A DNA stretch of 64,000 nt from Inia geoffrensis (lineage: Eukaryota > Chordata > Mammalia > Artiodactyla > Iniidae). The stretch spans positions 53,105,090-53,169,089 of the forward strand of contig CM070908.1 of assembly GCA_036417435.1 (NCBI GenBank). Direction: 5' to 3'. How positions within the stretch are numbered: the first letter of the stretch is position 1; each line of letters starts with the position of its first letter. Of this stretch, positions 60,581 to 64,000 are shown piece by piece. A model generated the notes under the pieces. It had not been told where the DNA came from and made no database searches. It saw nothing but the letters and a program-made list of their open reading frames with translations. Position numbers and translations under genes: made by a program.

Positions 60581-60939
60581 AAATTCAAATCAGGTTTCAA
60601 GATTCAAATCAACCTCCAAATTCCAAGTTGTAAGCCACTGTGGTTTATTACCTTGTATAGTGGAGCTGACAAGTGAGAGGTGGTCAGGGGGAATTCTGGA
60701 GATGAGTTCATATGTGTGCAGTAAACTTTATATTGTCTCAGAATGTGCATAATGCTGCATTTGAAAGGCCAGAATGGGATAGATAGACAGGCTTTACAGT
60801 GACTACCCCTGATGGGACTTGCAGAAAGGCAGAGACTGACGGAAAGTCTCCACTCTGACATTAACTTTCTTGGTGTGTGAAATATATCATACACATAAAA
60901 GAGTGTATATAACATATACTATGACTGTAAGGAATAATA

Positions 60940-61690
60940 ATAATAAAATACCCCTGAACCCACTATTTCACTTAGAAACAGGTCATTATCAGGACCAAAG
61001 AAACCTCCCTGAGCCCCCTGGTCCCATTCCATTCTTGTCTCCTTCCAAAATACCCCCATTATTCTCCATTTAAATGAATATTGGCCTTGCTTTTCTTTAT
61101 AATATATGACATATGTATGTAATCTAAACAGTATGCTCTTTAGTTTTGTCATTCACATGAATGGAATAATACTGCTTCGGTGACTTGATTTTTTTTTTCT
61201 GCATCAAATCTTTGAAGTTCGTACACCTTGCTAAATCTAATGGTAATTCATTTCCATTGCTGTATAATATTCCATTTGTCTGAATATAATCCAGTTTATT
61301 TATTCATCCTGTTAATGGGCATTAGGTTTGCTTTAGCTTTTAGTCTGCTGAGGGCGATGCTACTATGAACATTTCTATATGTGTTTCATATTATGGAGCA
61401 CACATGCAAGAATTTCTTTAGGAAATATCTTTATGAGTGGAATCCTTGCCCATAGATTGTGAACACACTGAACCTTAAGAGGTAATGCCAAAGTACATTT
61501 CAAAGTGGCTGTACCAATTTACTTGTTCACCAGCAGTGTCTGAGGGTTGGTAAGGCTCTATATCCTTGCTAACCCTTGATGTCGCTGGGTGAGTGGATTT
61601 GATAGGCTATCTCTTTGTGGTTTTAATTTACATTCCCCTAATAACACTTGAAAGTTTTTTCGGGTTTTAATATTATTGCTTCAGACTCTT
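60940..61690 (-). mobile_element. Ancient L1M relic, antisense
   Basis: TTGTCATTCACATGAATGG, GTATAATATTCCATTTGTCT, ATCCTGTTAATGGGCATTAG, TTATGAGTGGAATCCTTGCC and TAATTTACATTCCCCTAATA follow old L1 antisense order. Confidence 0.8.
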
Positions 61691-62494
61691 CCTAGTTACT
61701 ATGGGTGAACGTCAAATAGACTCTTCCATGGGAAAACCTCACTGTACGTGCCTTATTTATCTCCATCATACTGGTAGGGTTGGTGGATGAGCAACCCAAA
61801 CACAGAAATGTCCTCCTGGGATCCAGATGGACACATTTATGTCTCCACATCAATCAAAATTCCATTCGTTCTTCTGGATTTTGGAGGCAGAGGGATTCAG
61901 GCTTACTCATACCTCATTCCCACCACAAACCAGCAGAGGGAACTTAGGCAAAATTATTTCACTTCTTGAAACTCAGTTGCCTAAATAATCAGATGAGCAC
62001 AATAGCATCTCTCTGTGCTGGATGTTGCCTGTTGATTCTAAGTTCTTCCTTGTTTTGTGGGGGCTGGAAGGCTGAAAACTACATTTTCCAGGCTCCTTTG
62101 GTCAACAGGGTTCTGGTTTGGATCCTGCCAATGCAAGATATCCTTGCAGACTTGGAAGGCAGAGAAGAGGAGAGGCATTCATGGCCCTCTGCTTGTTCAG
62201 GGTGGCCACATAGATGTACAGTGAACATGATGTTTGCAGTGACTTGAAGGTGAGCTTCTGGAAACCCCCACTTCATGTGGCACTCAGGTGAGATCATTGG
62301 CAGGGGCTTCCTGTGATTCGAGTATTTTCTGATTTCAAAGTCAGCAGTAGTTCTCACTGACCATCAGTCCCCTGCCCTGCATTTAAGAATCTCTGTAATT
62401 AATACAAACTCCCTTTCTGCTAGAATACCTAGAGTAGATCTATTCATCTGACTGAAATCTGACTGATACACACTCCCTTATACTACCTAACTAC
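61691..62494. other. No gene; probable unassigned interspersed repeat
   Basis: GAAAACTACATTTTCCAGGC and the following GAAGGCAGAGAAGAGGAG resemble a common mammalian repeat whose name I cannot fix. No intact frame with a known domain. Confidence 0.35.
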
Positions 62495-62582
62495 TTCAGG
62501 CTGTCATGAAGATGAAATGGAATAATTCATGTAGAGCGCCTGTTATGAGCCTGGCATGTAGTGGGTGCTCTATAAGCATCCA
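62495..62582 (+). mobile_element. MIR/MIR3-type 3' end
   Basis: GATGAAATGGAATAATTCAT, AGAGCGCCTGTTATGAGCCT and GTAGTGGGTGCTCTATAAG match the usual MIR-family right end. Confidence 0.7.
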
Positions 62583-64000
62583 TCTTTTTTCAGAAAGAGG
62601 ATCCTCTCCCCTTTGATGTACAGAAATGGAAATGAATAGAGAATGGTGAAGGATCTTGCTTCAGACAGTAGATAGGAGACCTTGAGTAAACCTTCATTTA
62701 AAACTTTGTTTCCATGACACCCAGGCCAAGGCTCTAACACAGCGGCTTTAGCGCTGCCAAATCTGTAGTGAGACTCCCAAATGTCTGGAAGCCAGCGTTG
62801 CGTGCCGCTGGCCAGGTTTGGTCTCCACCAGGTGTGTTGGAGTGCTAGCATCCTTCCCTAGCTGTGATGGTGCCATTCTTTATGATGTTCACTCTGAACC
62901 TCATTAAAACATCTCTACCCAGAGTTACCCCTGCATCAAAGCCCTGCTAATAATACCTGCCAGGAAATTTTCTGAACAATTTTCTAAGTTGAGTCAATGG
63001 AGAGAAACCACCTCCCTCCATACTGTTGAAGCATCACCTGGAAGCAGTGGCCTCACGCAGCTTTGAAATAGAGCACACTGTGACTGGTTAACAATCAGAA
63101 ATGCCAATGGGTCTGAACTCACTTCCCCAGGCTCCTTTGCTACCGTGTTTTGGCTTTTTTAAGAGTCCTTCAAGAACAACCATAGAAAAGCTGGGCTGTA
63201 AATCAAATTCTGTCTGACTTCAGAGTTCTTACTTTTTTACTGTTGGAAGAAAATGCTCCACTGAGAGAAGATGTCACCCTCTCCCTTTCTCAGCACTAGC
63301 CAACTGGATTCTATTCCCCACCCTCTCCAGGCAAAGCCTGCCTTTGTTGTTCACAAGTGCCACCTTTCTGAGTCCCTTCTTCTCTGTTAGGAGCCCCCCA
63401 CACTTCAGAGATTCAGAGTTCTCGAGTGAACTTATATCACGGTGCCCCCCCCCCTCCAAGGAACACCTGCATTTTAAGGCCTGTGCCCCCTGCTGTGGAA
63501 GCTCTGCTTACACATTCAACAGCCATATAAGTGCCTCGTGTGTAATGGGCACTGTGATCAGCAGCAGGGACAGGACTGAGCAAGCCTTCCTGTCCTCCAG
63601 GAGGTTAGTAGGAAAGACACTGCCGGGCAGTGCCAGCTTGGCTGTGAGAGCTCAGGCTTGGGGGGTCACGGCTATCAGGGAATGCGTGGGTTTGAAGGGA
63701 GATTTGGGCAAAGCAGGGAGGCAGTCCACACCGAAGGTGAGGAGCAGTGAGTTTTTGCCACACCTTGGCTGCTGAAACACCTCATGAGATACTCATGTGA
63801 CCTTTCCAGCTCAGGGGACACGTGGGCAGCAAATGTGGGGTGGCTTTGTCTGACAGTCCGGCTGCAAGACAGCCTCCTGCTGAGGGAAGCTGAAGGGTGT
63901 GCTCTTTACATGCAGGGAGGGGCACCACGGGGAGAGGGACTCACACAGGGAGGCTATGGGAGGGGGAGAGATGGATGGGGAGTGATATGTGGCCAATCTC
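62583..64000. other. Unique sequence to window end, no gene recognised
   Basis: The 143-codon frame at 63344-63775 has no domain. It crosses a poly-C run near 63440 and an L2-like phrase near 63590 (TTCCTGTCCTCCAGGAGGTT). I do not call a gene. Confidence 0.4.

Noticed and set aside
63344..63775. 143-codon frame as an exon
   Set aside because: It crosses a poly-C run and L2-like sequence, and shows no recognisable motif.

Overview
This is a repeat-rich mammalian nuclear DNA window with no protein-coding host gene, rRNA or tRNA that I can support. The best organism call is a cetacean (whale or dolphin). It carries nine CHR-type tRNA-derived SINEs, including the short form opening GGGCTTCCCTGGTGGCGCAG and a longer form ending in AAATAAATAAATAA. 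Its L1s share a cetartiodactyl 3' end that reads TTATTGGAGTATAATTG on the opposite strand. I saw none of the Bov-B or Bov-tA repeats expected in a ruminant. Species and chromosome cannot be read from the sequence.

Layout. 1-10.5 kb is mostly old sequence: MER5A, L2, MIR and L1M relics, plus a solo LTR carrying a SINE. It also holds a repeat-poor AT-rich block at 7.14-7.62 kb that resembles a conserved non-coding element. 10.8-16.8 kb is a near-full-length sense L1 inserted into an older L1 relic. 17-22.6 kb is AT-rich old L1/HAL1-like debris plus one long SINE. 22.65-29.1 kb is a tandem antisense pair: an L1 3' fragment abutting a near-full-length L1 that itself hosts a SINE. 29-37.7 kb is mostly unique sequence with SINEs, an MLT1-like LTR, L2, and an internal-only L1 piece. 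37.7-44.8 kb is a 7.06-kb full-length antisense L1 with 15-bp target-site duplications (TSDs) and a GC-rich 5'UTR. 46-57 kb holds a SINE, a 5'-inverted (twin-primed) L1, old L1 debris hit by two later insertions, and a 1.6-kb truncated L1. 57-64 kb is mainly unique sequence with a hAT-type MITE, MIRs and an old L1 relic.

How the parts relate. All recognisable coding sequence is decayed L1 ORF1 (RNA-binding protein) or ORF2 (endonuclease and reverse transcriptase); none is intact. The relatively young L1 copies cover roughly 23 kb, about 36% of the window. The SINEs have no coding capacity; their A-rich tails and TSDs fit mobilisation by L1 machinery. Target-site duplications allow relative dating of several nests. 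I found no new gene system. The most interesting items are the tandem L1 pair (possible template jump), the homeodomain-motif-rich block at 7.2-7.4 kb, a 17-bp-stem hairpin at 33.8 kb, and L1s with homologous ORFs but different 5'UTRs.

Repeat family names are from memory of consensus sequences; no database was searched.
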